Source: Malania oleifera
Lineage: Eukaryota; Streptophyta; Magnoliopsida; Santalales; Ximeniaceae
DNA: 64,000 nt
Direction of reading: 5' to 3'
Assembly: GCF_029873635.1 (NCBI RefSeq)
Contig: NC_080418.1
Location: 150,715,748 to 150,779,747 of the forward strand
The translations under genes and the position numbers were made by a program. How positions within the stretch are numbered: position 1 is the first letter of the stretch; each line of letters starts with the position of its first letter. The notes under the pieces were generated by a model, which was not told where the DNA came from, ran no database searches, and saw only the letters and a list, made by a program, of their open reading frames with translations. Shown in pieces: positions 48,928-61,208 of this stretch.

Positions 48928-48949
48928 TGACGTCATCTTGCTGACGTCA
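48928..48949. promoter_or_regulatory. Tandem TGACGTCA sites (as-1/bZIP-like)
   Basis: Two perfect TGACGTCA palindromes start at 48928 and 48942. Paired TGACG motifs are the known target of TGA-class bZIP factors. They lie about 1.55 kb upstream of the WRKY start codon, but the closeness to a mobile-element region leaves ownership open. Confidence 0.5.
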
Positions 48950-49129
48950 CCCTGGCGTTGGACTTTTACTCGATTATTATAGGGAGAGAATGAGTCCGTA
49001 AAAGAAATAAACAACTCTGTTAGTAGTGTTTTGAAAACAGTTGGAGGTAGGTTGCATACAATAATAACTTAAAACCTTAATTATTATAGTAAAATAATAG
49101 TATTTGATTGTTGGTTATCGTTTATGTTA

Positions 49130-50004
49130 AGTGCTTAGAATTCATCCCATCTCGAAGTTTTTACTACTAGCTTTCTAGTTAACTTGTTTGTTAAAGGATC
49201 TATTAAACTTCTCTCTAACCTTACGTGTTACAAGACAAACCTAACAACTATGTTAGAATTGGTGTATTCCCAAGAGGGGGGTGAATTAAAAATTTAAACT
49301 TTTTTTCTAGGTTAATTTATCCAACAGCAGTATATACACAACCTAGGGTCTGTTTATGTAATTTCCAAATGCGTAGATAAATATAATGTGGAAATTAAAT
49401 CAAACGCATCATTCACACCATAACATGCATATGCGTTAAATATAAAGCGCATAAATATAAACAAGGCACACGATATGTTATCGTGGTTCGGTCAACTGTA
49501 CCTACATCCCCATCTCTAGCTTGCAAGTCCGAGGATTCCACTAAAGGTTCACTTAAGGGTGGAGCGGCACCGATACAAACCAGGTCAATTAGCACTGGGC
49601 TGACCTCAACCTTTACAACTAGGTCAATTAGTGGGGCTGACCTCAACCTACACGCCTTAATAGGATGGCGCACCTAGCTTGTCTAATCGAGTCTAAACCA
49701 ATCTGGGACTATTTCAAAGGGCTAGTCTCCCTCTTCAGGCCCATGCTTGGAATACAACAGTTTTGTTCAATCAATGAAACAATACAGTGATTGTGCTTTC
49801 AAGTAAAGTAGATATGTACCTAATTACGTGCAATCATATACACCACCAACAAGATATAATATGTAAGCTTAATGTGGTTTAAGATATATCAGCTCTCAAC
49901 TAAATATTTACCATCGATGTAATCAATGCATGAGAGTACAATCACTATAATATTTGTATCACAAGATGTATTCAATCTAAGTGCTCAAACAAAGATATTA
50001 GCCA

Positions 50005-50046
<42 letters not shown>

Positions 50047-52966
50047 ATTTCAATCAGTAGATTTTCTCAATTGTATGATGCTCAAGTAATGTATATGTTT
50101 GGTTTGCAAAAGATATGTAATCTTTGTATTAAGCAAATAATATATTAGTTAATGAATATTGCAACAAAAATCAATATCACATAAACAAATATCTTTTCAA
50201 AGTTATATCAAAATAAATCCCACAAGATATTTGGAAATGTTTTGAAGAGATATTGCAATCCAAAAATAAACACAAATTTCACAAGATATTGCAATGAATG
50301 TGCAATAGTCGGAAGTTTAATATAAATCTTCTTATGAAAGACTTATTAACAAAGTCCCCTAAGAAAACTTAAGTTTGGTTCTCTAAAAAATCGAATCAAT
50401 CAAATAGAGCAAGGAGAGCTAGCCTATAGAACAACTAGACTTAAACACACTTATAAAGATATTTGAGTAGTAAGATTGGGTAAGAATAAGTGTAAAAGAC
50501 TCAAAAGTGAGTATTATAGTTTTTTGGATTTTCAAAGAAATTTCTCTAATCAAATCTGTTAATCTCTTGCTAATAATCCCAAATGAGGGGGTATATATAG
50601 ACATCCCATGAAATATAACCGTTGGGGACATAGCTGAGATTATTAGAAAAGATTAATGATCTTTTAAGTATTTTAACCCTGATAAAAATAAGTTAGCCAC
50701 AGTAAATATGCAGGGCAACCCGAGAGACCTAGTCGACCAGAAACATTTTCAGTCGACTCAAGTTCATATGGTTCGGTCGACCAGGACAAAAATGAACTGG
50801 GGACTCGGTCAACCGGACATATATGTCAAAGGCAATTTTTCGAGGTTCAATCGACTAGGAGAAAAATGAACTATGGTCTCGGTCAACCGTAAGGAAAATC
50901 GCGTGATTCGGCTGACCAGGCAGAGATGAACTGAGCCTATCCTTCGACCAGACTGTTGGGACAATTCCCGAGGACTCTCGATTGACCAAGTTGGTGCAGT
51001 ACAAATTTCACTCGGTCGACTAGGAAGTCAAATTATTGACTTCAAGGGGATTTGATCGATCGGGGTAAAAAGGGCTTTAAAAGCTCGGTCGATCGAACTA
51101 CGGTCAACATGTTGACCTGATCCAGGTTCGGTCGACTGGAAGTATATGTATTGTGAAGTACGATCGACCGAATGAGCCTATTTCGAGCATTTTGGTCCTG
51201 TTAAAGCATGCAGACACCCTATTCAAATGACCACACATATATATGCATGAGTGAGTGTCCTAGGGTCATTTTTAGGTCTTTTTCTTTTTGAAGATACTGA
51301 AAAAATCCAATATCGGTCGACCGAAGGGTAATCCCTAAGGTCTTTCTATGGTCATTTTCATTTTAAGCTTATTTATTAGACCATGCATGTGGGGTGTGTG
51401 ATTATTACATACAAAAGCCCTAATTACTATTACAAACCAATTACATGAATGAATTATATATTACAACACAAAGTAATTGGGTTTTGACTCTTCACTTTTT
51501 CTATGTGCATCTTGATGTGACAATATAGGTTCCTGCACACAATCTCAAACATCCATTAGATATAATGAGTATTTGTCATAATCAAAATCGGGCGTGACCT
51601 ATAAGGTCAACAAACTATATCATTCTATTCAAGTGCATAAGAAGCTATTACTTCATGTATTATTCCATTTTATTCACAAAATTCACTTAAAAATCTTTAT
51701 TCATATTCCCTTCCTCAATCGGTTCTTAATCTTTTAATTTTTCCCGTCGTTTTGACTTTTAACATAATTTTTTAAATTAACAAAAGCATTTTGACTTCAT
51801 CTTTTGATTTTAATAAATAAACTATATATATATATCTTGATATCAACAAAGGTTATCAAATATTTCTTACCACCTTTACTCATTTGATTTTTTAAAATCT
51901 CTTAAACAATATGAATGAGTTCTTATAATTGCAAACTCCTAATTATCACATATTCAAAAGGTTTTCCAGTAAATTTAGTTTCTACACAAATTTTATATTT
52001 TTCTTTTTTGAGGTTACCTAAGGTTGCTATTAGACCTAGATTCCTCATTCGTTTAATAGAAACAAAGTTTATATGTTCTAATATGTCAAGCCAAAATTTT
52101 AAAAAATTAACTAAATAAGCATAATAATTAACATTTTTATTTATATCATTAATAACAATCAGCACAAACAAACTATTATCACAATAACCCTTATCCAAGA
52201 AGATACTGTTACGAATCAACAAGATCAATTTGTATAACTCAAAAACCACTTTAATACCAACCTTATTAAGGATGGATCCAAAAGTTAAGTCTCTCCTAGT
52301 ATCTAGTACAAGATGTACATCTGTCAATTTAAGTTTTTCGTAGAGGCAAGCTTAAGGTTCACAACACTCTTTCCTAGCATATGTGAGGAATGGACATTAC
52401 CCATAAAAATTGATTCCTCATCAACCTTTTCATATATGTTGAAAAGATTACAATCACTGCAAATATGTTTATTGGCACTAATATCCATTACTTAGTCACA
52501 TGAATTTTTCACAAGATTCACCTCATATACCACACCAACAATCACCTCATCTTCCACTATATAAACTTAATTAAGACTTATTATTATTACTACTATTACT
52601 ACCCTTCTCACCAAACCTACATTGAGGTGCATGATATCCAAATTTACCACAAACATAATAGCTACATCATGTCTTCTTTATGTTGAAGGAGTTGTACCTC
52701 TGTCGACTGTTAGAATGGTTGCTATTCTTATTATCTCTTCAATTGTTGATCTGATTTTGTAGCCGATTGTTGGTCTGATTGTTTCATTACAAACATTATA
52801 GTTACCTTATGTCTTCTCTATGTTGGAGGAGTTGTGTCTCAGTCGATTGTCAAAATGGTTGTTATATCAATCATCTCCTCATTTTTATTCAATTATGTGA
52901 CCAGTTGTTGGTCTGGTTGTTTCCTCTCGGCCAATCATCTTTCACCAAAATTGTCTTTCTTACTAC
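49130..52966 (-). mobile_element. Ty1/copia remnant, split by a solo LTR
   Basis: Minus-strand traces in copia order: a gag zinc knuckle (YVCGKFGYHAPQC, about 52615-52665), a GAG-pre-integrase stretch (LEHINFVSIKRMRNLGLI and KICVETKFTGKPF, about 51940-52080), and the RNase H C-terminal signature (IDPLTNKLTRKLVVKTSR, about 49150-49215). Integrase and reverse transcriptase are missing. The solo LTR at 49251-51612 interrupts it. It is an old, heavily deleted fossil. Confidence 0.72.
49251..51612 (-). mobile_element. Solo LTR (TSD AACTA) inside the copia remnant
   Basis: 2362 bases, TGTTAGAATTGGTG...AAGGTCAACA, with AACTA on both sides (49246-49250 and 51613-51617). Its sense is minus: reading that way, about fifteen variants of a GGTCGACCGA palindrome (51330 down to 50735) come just before a TATA box (CTATATATAC at 50591-50600). 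A TCCCAAGAGGGGGGTGAATT word near the left end links it to the LTRs at 56104 and 63599. There is no internal region. Confidence 0.85.
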
Positions 52967-54577
52967 TTCTTTTTTTATTTTTTTGTTTTTTTGAAAAGAG
53001 GACAGCACCTTATTTCTTTATTAGAAAACTCCTCACTTATGGTGAAGGAATACCATGGTTCCAGTAAAACAAGTTACAAACAAATAAAAACGAAACATAA
53101 CAAAATGAAACAAAATCAAAACAACACATTAGACTCTTAAATTAGGAAGACCAATTTTTTCAAGGTGTATCATGCCTTTAACTAGACGAGGTAAAGAAGC
53201 AAACTCCAGATATCTCATAGTGGTGCCTTCCTTTCCCTGACGAGCCAATAAGTCCACAACCTTATTTCCTTCTCTGAATTGGTGAGTAATGGTGAAATTA
53301 ATCATGGAAAGAGCCTCAAGAAGCTCTTCCCAAAAATCCCACAAATACTATACCATGCATCTCCGAGAATGAACCCAATCGACGCCTACCTTAGAATCAC
53401 ATTCAATCTCCACATTCATATAGCCCATTTCTTTGCACATCCGCACTCCCTACGTTAGGGCCCTAAGTTTGGCTTTATTATTAGAGTCATAGTCAAAGAA
53501 GGAAGAATAACCACCTAGGAAAGCCCTACTGCAATCTCGAATCACACCACCCCCTCTACATGTCCCTGGGTTTCCACGAACCTACCATTTATGTTCAACT
53601 TTACAGACCCAACCCAAGGGTTCCCCCACCTAGCTAACAACATAAGGAGTCCATGCCTTCGGAGTGATAATTAGAATCTCAAGAGCACTTAAAACTTTGC
53701 TATCCTAAGTGGAAAGGGATCCACTTGATCTCATATTCTCTAAAATCCTCCTAATCCATACCTTGAATGCCAACCAAACACCTTCAGCCGATTCCTTAGT
53801 ACCTTCCATTTGGACTCTACACCGACGCACCCAAACTCTCCAAGTTATTAAACTCGAAAAGATACCAATGATTACACCCCTCTGAGTCGATTTTTTAGCA
53901 TAATTAAATCATTGTTAAGCACAACAAATCCGAGAAACTGCATTCATACAAGGAACCCCCAAGGCTGTAGCAGCAAAATCCCAAACCTTCACAACAATCT
54001 CACTCGAGCAAAGGACATGATTCAAGGTTTTTGTTTGCCCCAGCTCGCAACAGTTACATCGAGAAGCAATAGCAATACTCAAGGATTGAACTTTCTCATC
54101 CACCGACAATCTGTCAAAACAAGCTTTCCAAGCACATATGCTGACTTTTTTTGGCAAGAGATTGTGCCACAACCAAGCCATATCCCTTACATGTGGCCCT
54201 ATGACTCTAATTAAATCCCAATCACTTGACGACGTGAAGCTTCCTTTATCATTGAGTTTTCAAATTAGAATATCCTCACCTAGTCTCCCAAGTGCAATAT
54301 TCTGTATGACTTCTTCGGCTTTATCCTTACCAACCAACTCCATTAAGTGCTGCTTATCCCAGGCACCATCCACCCATACATCTTTAATATTAAGTAGAGG
54401 GTTTTGAATATTGTTAAATTGAAAACAAAGCGGGCCATTGGCCAACCAATTATCAAACCAAAATGAACCCTTGCTATTCTTTACCTTCAGCTTCACATTC
54501 TCCGTCACCTGAGGTAAGACCCGCATGACTGATTTCCAAAATCGAGAGCTCGAGTCTTTAGAAACCACCATGGAGAT
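52967..54577 (-). mobile_element. LINE (L1-type) 3' half with zf-RVT and RNase H regions
   Basis: On the minus strand: KVKNSKGSFWFDNWLANGPL (54400-54490), the zf-RVT region LWHNLLPKKVSICAWKACFD with IASRCNCCELGQTKTLNHVL (53990-54170), and the end of the RNase H region (ITHQFREGNKVVDLLARQG, about 53240-53300). The A-rich 3' end is the T-rich run at 52967-52993 on +. The 5' part is cut where a gypsy LTR begins at about 54578. Stops and frameshifts are present; it is inactive. Confidence 0.8.
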
Positions 54578-57500
54578 TGTTGTAGGATCTTGGACTTAAA
54601 AAATAAAACAAAATGAATATAAAAGAGATAAATAAAGGAAAATAAGAGAAAAAGAATGAATTTGGTAAGGCAGGACCAAAATCGTAGACGGTTTTTTGAG
54701 TAGGAGAAAAATCGTCACCGATTTTGGATCAACAAGGCGAGTCAACCACAAAATTGGCAACGGTTTTGTGGAGACAGGGGAAACCGGCGCTAGTTTTCCT
54801 CTGGGCCCGCTAACCTATAAATAGGTTTGAGCTCATTTTTTTTAAAGGATTTCAAATCTCTCTCTTTTCTCTTATAGGGTTTCAAAATTTTTTCACCATA
54901 AGACTCTTCTGAGCTCTCCCTTGCTTCCCAGTTGTCTCTCTTATCCACCGTCTAGCAAATACAAGTATTTTCACTAGTTGGAAGTTTTAGGGTTTTGCCG
55001 TTTCGAGCCGTTCAGGTTCCTTTTTCCGAAAATAGGTAAGGGGATTTGTTTACATCAGTATTTTTGAAATCTAAATTAACCGGTAGAACTGTAGGTTATG
55101 ATATCATGTATGATATGATTGCTTATTTGGAAAATTTTACTGGGTGGAATTGCTGACTTTTTTTTGGTTTTATAATTTTGGGAAAAACTAGGGTTTTGGG
55201 GTATGACCTCCATTTTTCCTAAAACTCATTTCTTTGTATTAAACCTAAAGTAGTAGGTGCTTGAAACCCCTTTTTTTTTTATTTAAATTATGTTTTTTGA
55301 ACCATATACTATACTAATGGTTTATAAAACCAAATGAGTGTGGCATGAGATGTTAACTGGAAATATGCAGAACTGAGAAATACAATTATGAGATATGGGA
55401 ACTGGAGTTCCAAATGATTATCAGAAAATGTAGAAAAGAGATGTCAGTTAGATATCGAGAGATATATGTGCCAAGGTCAAACCGAGAGTTGTGTGTGCCA
55501 GTTTATACTGATGAATGAATGAATGAATTGTGAAAAATACTGAAATTGCTTAAATGCTTTATGAATGAAAACATGTTACTGTTCTTTCAATATAAATTGT
55601 ATATATGATATATGAACCGCTTGAGAAAGCTTGTTACCAAGAAAGCATGGTACCGTTGCTAGCAGGAGAGGTACAGTGTAACCACACGTTATTCTTGAGT
55701 GTGGGTATTGAACTAGTCGACTTGGTAAGAAGAGACACTGGTCGATCACAGACTAGGGTGGTGTAGGCCAAGTCGGACTGAAGAGAGTAGCGTGACTAGC
55801 CTAGTGCCCCCAGTTCCTGATCAAAGCATTATAAACGCACAACTCGTACCATGGAGGAAGTAAATAGTGTTAATATGATGTTTCAATGTTGATATGAGTT
55901 CATTAGGCATATACATGCTTTAAAAAAAAAAAGGATAAAGTTACAGTTTTGAGTACTGAGCAGAGGGATCGTACAGTGTATGGGCCTATACCCTACCCCA
56001 ACCTCGGGGACTTTCACTTGTAATGAGTCGAACTATATTATGCAGGATATATATATATATATATATATATCTTCTATATTACAGGTTTGTGAATGATTTA
56101 ACGTGTAACTAAAAACTAAGGTGTAATCCCAAGAGGGGGGTAAATTGGATTTAAAAATTTTTTTTACTTCTTTTTAATGTATTCTTGACTTCTAGTTAAT
56201 TTATCAAATACACAAGAACTTAATTCTTTTAAACAATCAACAACACTATTACTTAACCAAACAAGTAATCAATTATTCAACCAAACCAATCAATCAAGCA
56301 CAATATTCAAACCAAATAATCATAAAATATTCAATCAAGATATACGTTGCAACTTAATAAAATTCTCAGCTTTTTAACTTTGTGTGCAACCCTGTTGTTA
56401 ATGCAATCCTTTTGATAATGAATTAGCTTTCTCAATCCACACAATATTCACCCTCTTCCTAAAATTCAGAATTCAAATAAACTCTTAGATAATTTATCTT
56501 TGGGTGTTTAACCAAGTAACGTACTCCCCTATGGTTTTCGCAAAGTATGATTTAACCAACGTACCCCCTTTCGATTTCTACAATCCCAAATCAAAATTAG
56601 ACTTTAAGTTTACTTGATATCTAAATATACATAGTATATATGATTACTAATTAAATCATCCATGCAATTTAAATGTGCTGGAAATAAAGAGTAAGGGAAA
56701 GAGAAAGTGAGACCGGGACTTTTACGAGGTTCGGCTTATACCCAGCCTACGTCCTCGCCTTTGGCAAACCACCAAAGGATTCACTAAAACTAGTTCCTTT
56801 ACCGGGTAGAACAACACCATTACACACTCCTTCAGTAGGCTAAAGCCCGTCTCTCCAAACGATGTACTCTCGTTCGGTCACTCCTTTAATTAGGCTAGAG
56901 CCCGCCTCTCTAAGCGATATCCCCATGCTTAGCCAACGATCTAAATAACCTTGAACCATCAATATCTACAAGATATAAATCAAATAGATGTCTACAAAGA
57001 ATGCTCACACAATGAGCTGATTAGTACAATTGAAATCTATATACTTCAAAAGTTAAATATCAAGAAAGAAATACACTTTGAAGCTTAAGAATAGAATTCA
57101 CGAAACTCTCTTTTTTCCAGATGATAAATCAACAAGTATAACTCAAGGACTAATGATCAATGATCTCAAAATACCAGCACTATCAGTTTGCAAAAGATGA
57201 GCAAGTTGGAACTTTGGGAGCAAGAGAGCTTATGGCAGATTTTTCAATACTTGGTCTGTTTTGATTTGGAAAACCATGTATTTTATAGGCATTCAAAAGA
57301 GTTTTCTTGTTGCCCAAGTCTACTTGGAGTATTTCCCAAGTTTTTAGAAAGTTTGGAGCCCAAACAACTAATATTTAAAAAATAAAATTTTTAAAAAATT
57401 TGTCCGTTAACAGTGTTCAGTCGAATTCAGTCTTCTGAAGTTCCTTAGCCATTGAAAAAATTGAACTTCTTACAGGGCCAAACGACCGAGGTCAAGGGTC

Positions 57501-58581
57501 AGACAACCAAAGAGTCGAGTTCAGACGACCGAAGTCAGAGTTTAGTCATCTGAGGGGCTTTTGCCAGTTTCTGTCTTTCACCAATAAATCTTCAGACAAT
57601 TGAGTTTATTCTTTAGACATCTGAAATTGCCACTTCAGGCTTCTGAATAGAACTTCAGTCGTCTAAATATATTGTTTTCTGATTTTTAATTTCCAATAAG
57701 AAAATTGTTTGCTCTCTTTCTTTATTCTTTTATAAAACATTTTCCGGGGTTTTAAACAGGTCTCTAAGTCCAAATAATTTTCCTAAAAAGCTTCAAAAGA
57801 TATTTCAATAGATATTTTGACTTTGAAGTACTTACATTGTTTTTCCTAAAACCTTATATGCTAAACTTGAAATCATCCACTTTATTTTTTCTTTGAAATC
57901 CCTTGGATGTTTACTTGAGCTGGTTTTAGCTTCCCATGCTTTGATCAGTATAATGTTGCTTTAAGCTTCTTTTTGGATCACTTGTTAGTTTATGTAGCTT
58001 GATGGTCCACAAAGATCCTTGTTTTCTTATCAAACCTGAAACACCATAACTCAGCCATTCCAAGTTAAAATATCCTTTGTTTGTTATCACCAAAACTGAT
58101 TGAAAAGCCTAGTTAGGCCAACAATAAATGATTTCTATTGGAATAAACTTATGTTGTCACATATTGATGTAATATGATCTACCTTACTGAGAAGTGTCTC
58201 ACCCGAATATACAAACCTTATTTCAGGTCCAGTAAGAAATCGGTCCTAGCATTCTATGGGGATTCAGGGGCGCAGTGCTTTTGTTAGTTTAAGTAAGTTC
58301 TTGTATACATACTGGGCTTTGGCCAAGATATATTTTGGGGTTTGTAATAGCAAGTTATTTTTTTAGTTATATATGGATATATGTGAAGAAATAGTTAGAA
58401 ACTCTAGTAAGTTTTATTAGATGATGTATGCTTATGTTTTCTGCTATGTATGACTATGAAGATCAGTATGAAACAACTGATTTCCCTTATTTGAGCAGGT
58501 TGTATATGTATGGTATTAAAGATTTGCACGTTATATATGTATAGTAACACTCCAGGCACACCTAGAGGGTCAAGGCATTAC
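54578..58581 (+). repeat. 5' LTR of the large gypsy element (split by another LTR)
   Basis: It begins near TGTTGTAGGATCTTGG (54578 or 54581) and ends with GGCATTACA at the primer site, once the LTR at 58582-60792 is set aside. Four AAAATCG-NN-CGGTTTT-like palindromes (54678-54800) come right before the TATA box CTATAAATAGG at 54814. The middle is interrupted at 56104-58123. Confidence 0.65.
56104..58123 (-). mobile_element. LTR inserted in the gypsy 5' LTR
   Basis: About 2020 bases, TGTAACTAAAAACTAAGGTG...TAGGCCAACA. It shares TAATCCCAAGAGGGGGG, a GGTTCGGCTTATACCCAGCC block and AAAGGATTCACTA with the LTRs at 49251 and 63599. Its sense is minus: an array of TCAGACGACTGA-like units (57670 down to 57415) precedes a TATA box (CCTATAAAAT at 57281-57290). 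I could not see a clear target duplication. Confidence 0.7.
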
Positions 58582-59077
58582 TGTAACGACCTCAAAGTTC
58601 TTATCATTTTTTTTTTATACAATAACCATTCCTACGCAGCGGAAACACAAATCATAAAACCATTTATACATAAACTGTACAATACCAGAATCCAGAATCT
58701 ACAGACCATCAAAAAATATCCCTTCAGTGTCATCTATTCAAAAACATACACCATTTTGACAAAAACTCACCCTATAACCAGGGTAACCTGAGCTACACTC
58801 TATTCGCGAGCCTGATCTGTTCGCCTCACTGGCTCACCTGAAAAAAAAATGTTAGAGTAATGGGGTGAGTCGATGCTCAGTAAATGAAAATATGCTATCA
58901 CTAGTGTGAAGCAACTAAATTAAGGATACTTTTAAAAATAATAACTGAACTACAATGTAATAAATCATCTGTAAAACATATCTTTCTTTCACAATTTCAA
59001 ACATATGGTATCGTCTGTTTTTCTACTTTTCATACTGGTAATATAATACTATACTCATCATATACTGTAAAACTGTA

Positions 59078-59118
<41 letters not shown>

Positions 59119-59912
59119 CTGTGCTTTTATCCCTAGGACTCTGTACGTCATGATTTGACCCCTCATGACAGGATTATGCGGCCCATAGGCGGGACTCTAT
59201 CTGGTCGACCCTCTAGATAAGTCATCATACTCTACACTACCTTAACCCGGCCAAACTGCATCCTCTCCTAAGATCGAGACTGGCTACTACCTCATCAAAC
59301 CGGCCCCCTCAACCCAGTGTACTGGGGAGCTACATACTCTCCGAGCACGGCTGACGGTACCCACATACTATCTGAGATATGTGGTTGCACTCTATCTGTA
59401 TCTAGCAACGGTACCGTGCTCTGTAATCTATATCTGTCTGTGTACCTTTCCTCAGGGATCTGTTACTATATACATATATACATATATACTCTTTTACTGT
59501 TTTCATCATGCTTCCAAAATTACCGTAACGCTATCTTTATGTACTATATATATATATACTGTAAAACTGTATACTGCATCTGTAGCATCTTGATGCTACC
59601 TTTGTATCTCTGTCTATATATTACGGTAATAGGAAACATAGCATAACAAATTCTGTATGAAGCTGTGGTATAGAATAAATACCGATCTGAATAATACTGA
59701 ATACATGTATATGTATATATATATCACTGTTTCAAGAAACTATTCTTATAAAACTGTAAATGCATGTACATTCTCTATATAATCTCTGTGAATATATATA
59801 TATATATATATATGTATATATCTGCATCTGTTTATTTTGTATAATTTCGTATATTGAGAAAAACCATATAAACTGTACATACTGTCTACTTCCATGCATT
59901 CCGTATAGTATG

Positions 59913-59944
<32 letters not shown>

Positions 59945-60447
59945 AAAGTTATATAAATTGCTTCATCTCATGAAAATCACTTAGGCCACACAATCATTTA
60001 AACTCATATTCTAAAACACATATTGTTTCAAACTCATGTTCTAAAAATTCTATATAGTAAAATGGTGGAGTTATGCATTTATAAAATCTCTAATATCATT
60101 ACAAAAACTCCTAGCATAGCATATTTCCCTTACCTCAATTTTGAAAAACCCCTACAAAAATCTGACTCTATACTCACAGGATTCCTAACTCAACATCCTG
60201 AAAACACAATGTCCCAGAACAAAACATCAGTATTTCTTAGTCTACGTCATTTCCTATAACTGCTAGAAAGTCAAAAACTCAATAAAAGACCTTACCCTGA
60301 ATTTGGGATGAAATCCAACTTTGTTTTCTTGACGATCCGCTCCGGCAAACTTCTAGCGAATTCCACTAGGAGCGTCATGGTAGCTTTGGATCGTCGATCC
60401 GACGACTGGTGGGGCCGAAAACAAAGAGAGAAGGGAGAGGGAGACGT

Positions 60448-60482
<35 letters not shown>

Positions 60483-60792
60483 CTTGGTGAAAAATGATAA
60501 AAATCCCGGGTTTCCACTATTTATAGAGCCAAGTTCGTCGATGAGACACGTCACCTCGTCGACGAGCCCTTCGTCGACGAGACCTTGTGTTCGTCGACGG
60601 AATTCAGAGCAGCCCAAACTGTCTCTTGGTATTTTCTCGTCGACGAAGCCCTGTGTTCGTCAACGAAATTCTTAAAGCCTTCATCGACGAAACCCTGTGT
60701 TCATCGACAAAGCTTGGTAGCTCCCTTCTATTTTTGCTTTCATTTCTCTTTCTTTTAATATTTAAATATTATTATTTTTCCAGGTCGTTACA
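58582..60792 (-). mobile_element. Solo LTR at the LTR/primer-site junction of the gypsy element
   Basis: 2211 bases with 11-base inverted ends TGTAACGACCT...AGGTCGTTACA. Flanks ATTAC (58577-58581) and GTTAC (60793-60797) agree at four of five bases. Same superfamily as the LTR at 33912-35859 (GAATTTGGGATGAAATCCAA, GGAGCGTCATGGTAGCTT). Its sense is minus: eight TCGTCGACGA variants (60712 down to 60534) precede CTATAAATAG at 60516-60526. Several (TA)n runs lie inside (59083-59116, 59797-59815, 59911-59941). Confidence 0.78.
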
Positions 60793-61208
60793 GTTACAGT
60801 TGGTATCAGAGCTTTACTAGCTGGAAGTGTGAAGCATGTTGCCTAGTTAAGGAAATGTTCAGATCTTAGGTTGTTATGTTCTGTAGACTGGGTTGGATGA
60901 CTTTAGCAGAGTATAGGAAGATGATAAGACATTTAGGTTTTGCTTTGAAGACCTGGAGACAAAAATCCATCAATGGACTTCTGTTTTTTCTGGATCAGTC
61001 GATGGGTTTAGAAAATCATGGAAATCCATCAACGGTTTTGTTTCCGAGTGGAGGGGCGGAACTTAACCTAGAATGAGGGTATCAAGTTAGCAGAGTATGT
61101 CATTGTTAGGAACGTTAATTCATTGAAATGAGTCTTATGGTATTGTAGTTGTGGTAGATATGTAATGCACTAAGATTCTAAACAATTTTCTCAATTATCT
61201 CTTCACAA

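Noticed and set aside
53912-54407. Plus-strand open frames across the LINE
   Set aside because: They are antisense to the zf-RVT coding region on the minus strand.
59317-59984. Plus-strand open frames rich in Tyr and Ile
   Set aside because: They arise from (TA)n and ATATAC microsatellites inside a solo LTR.
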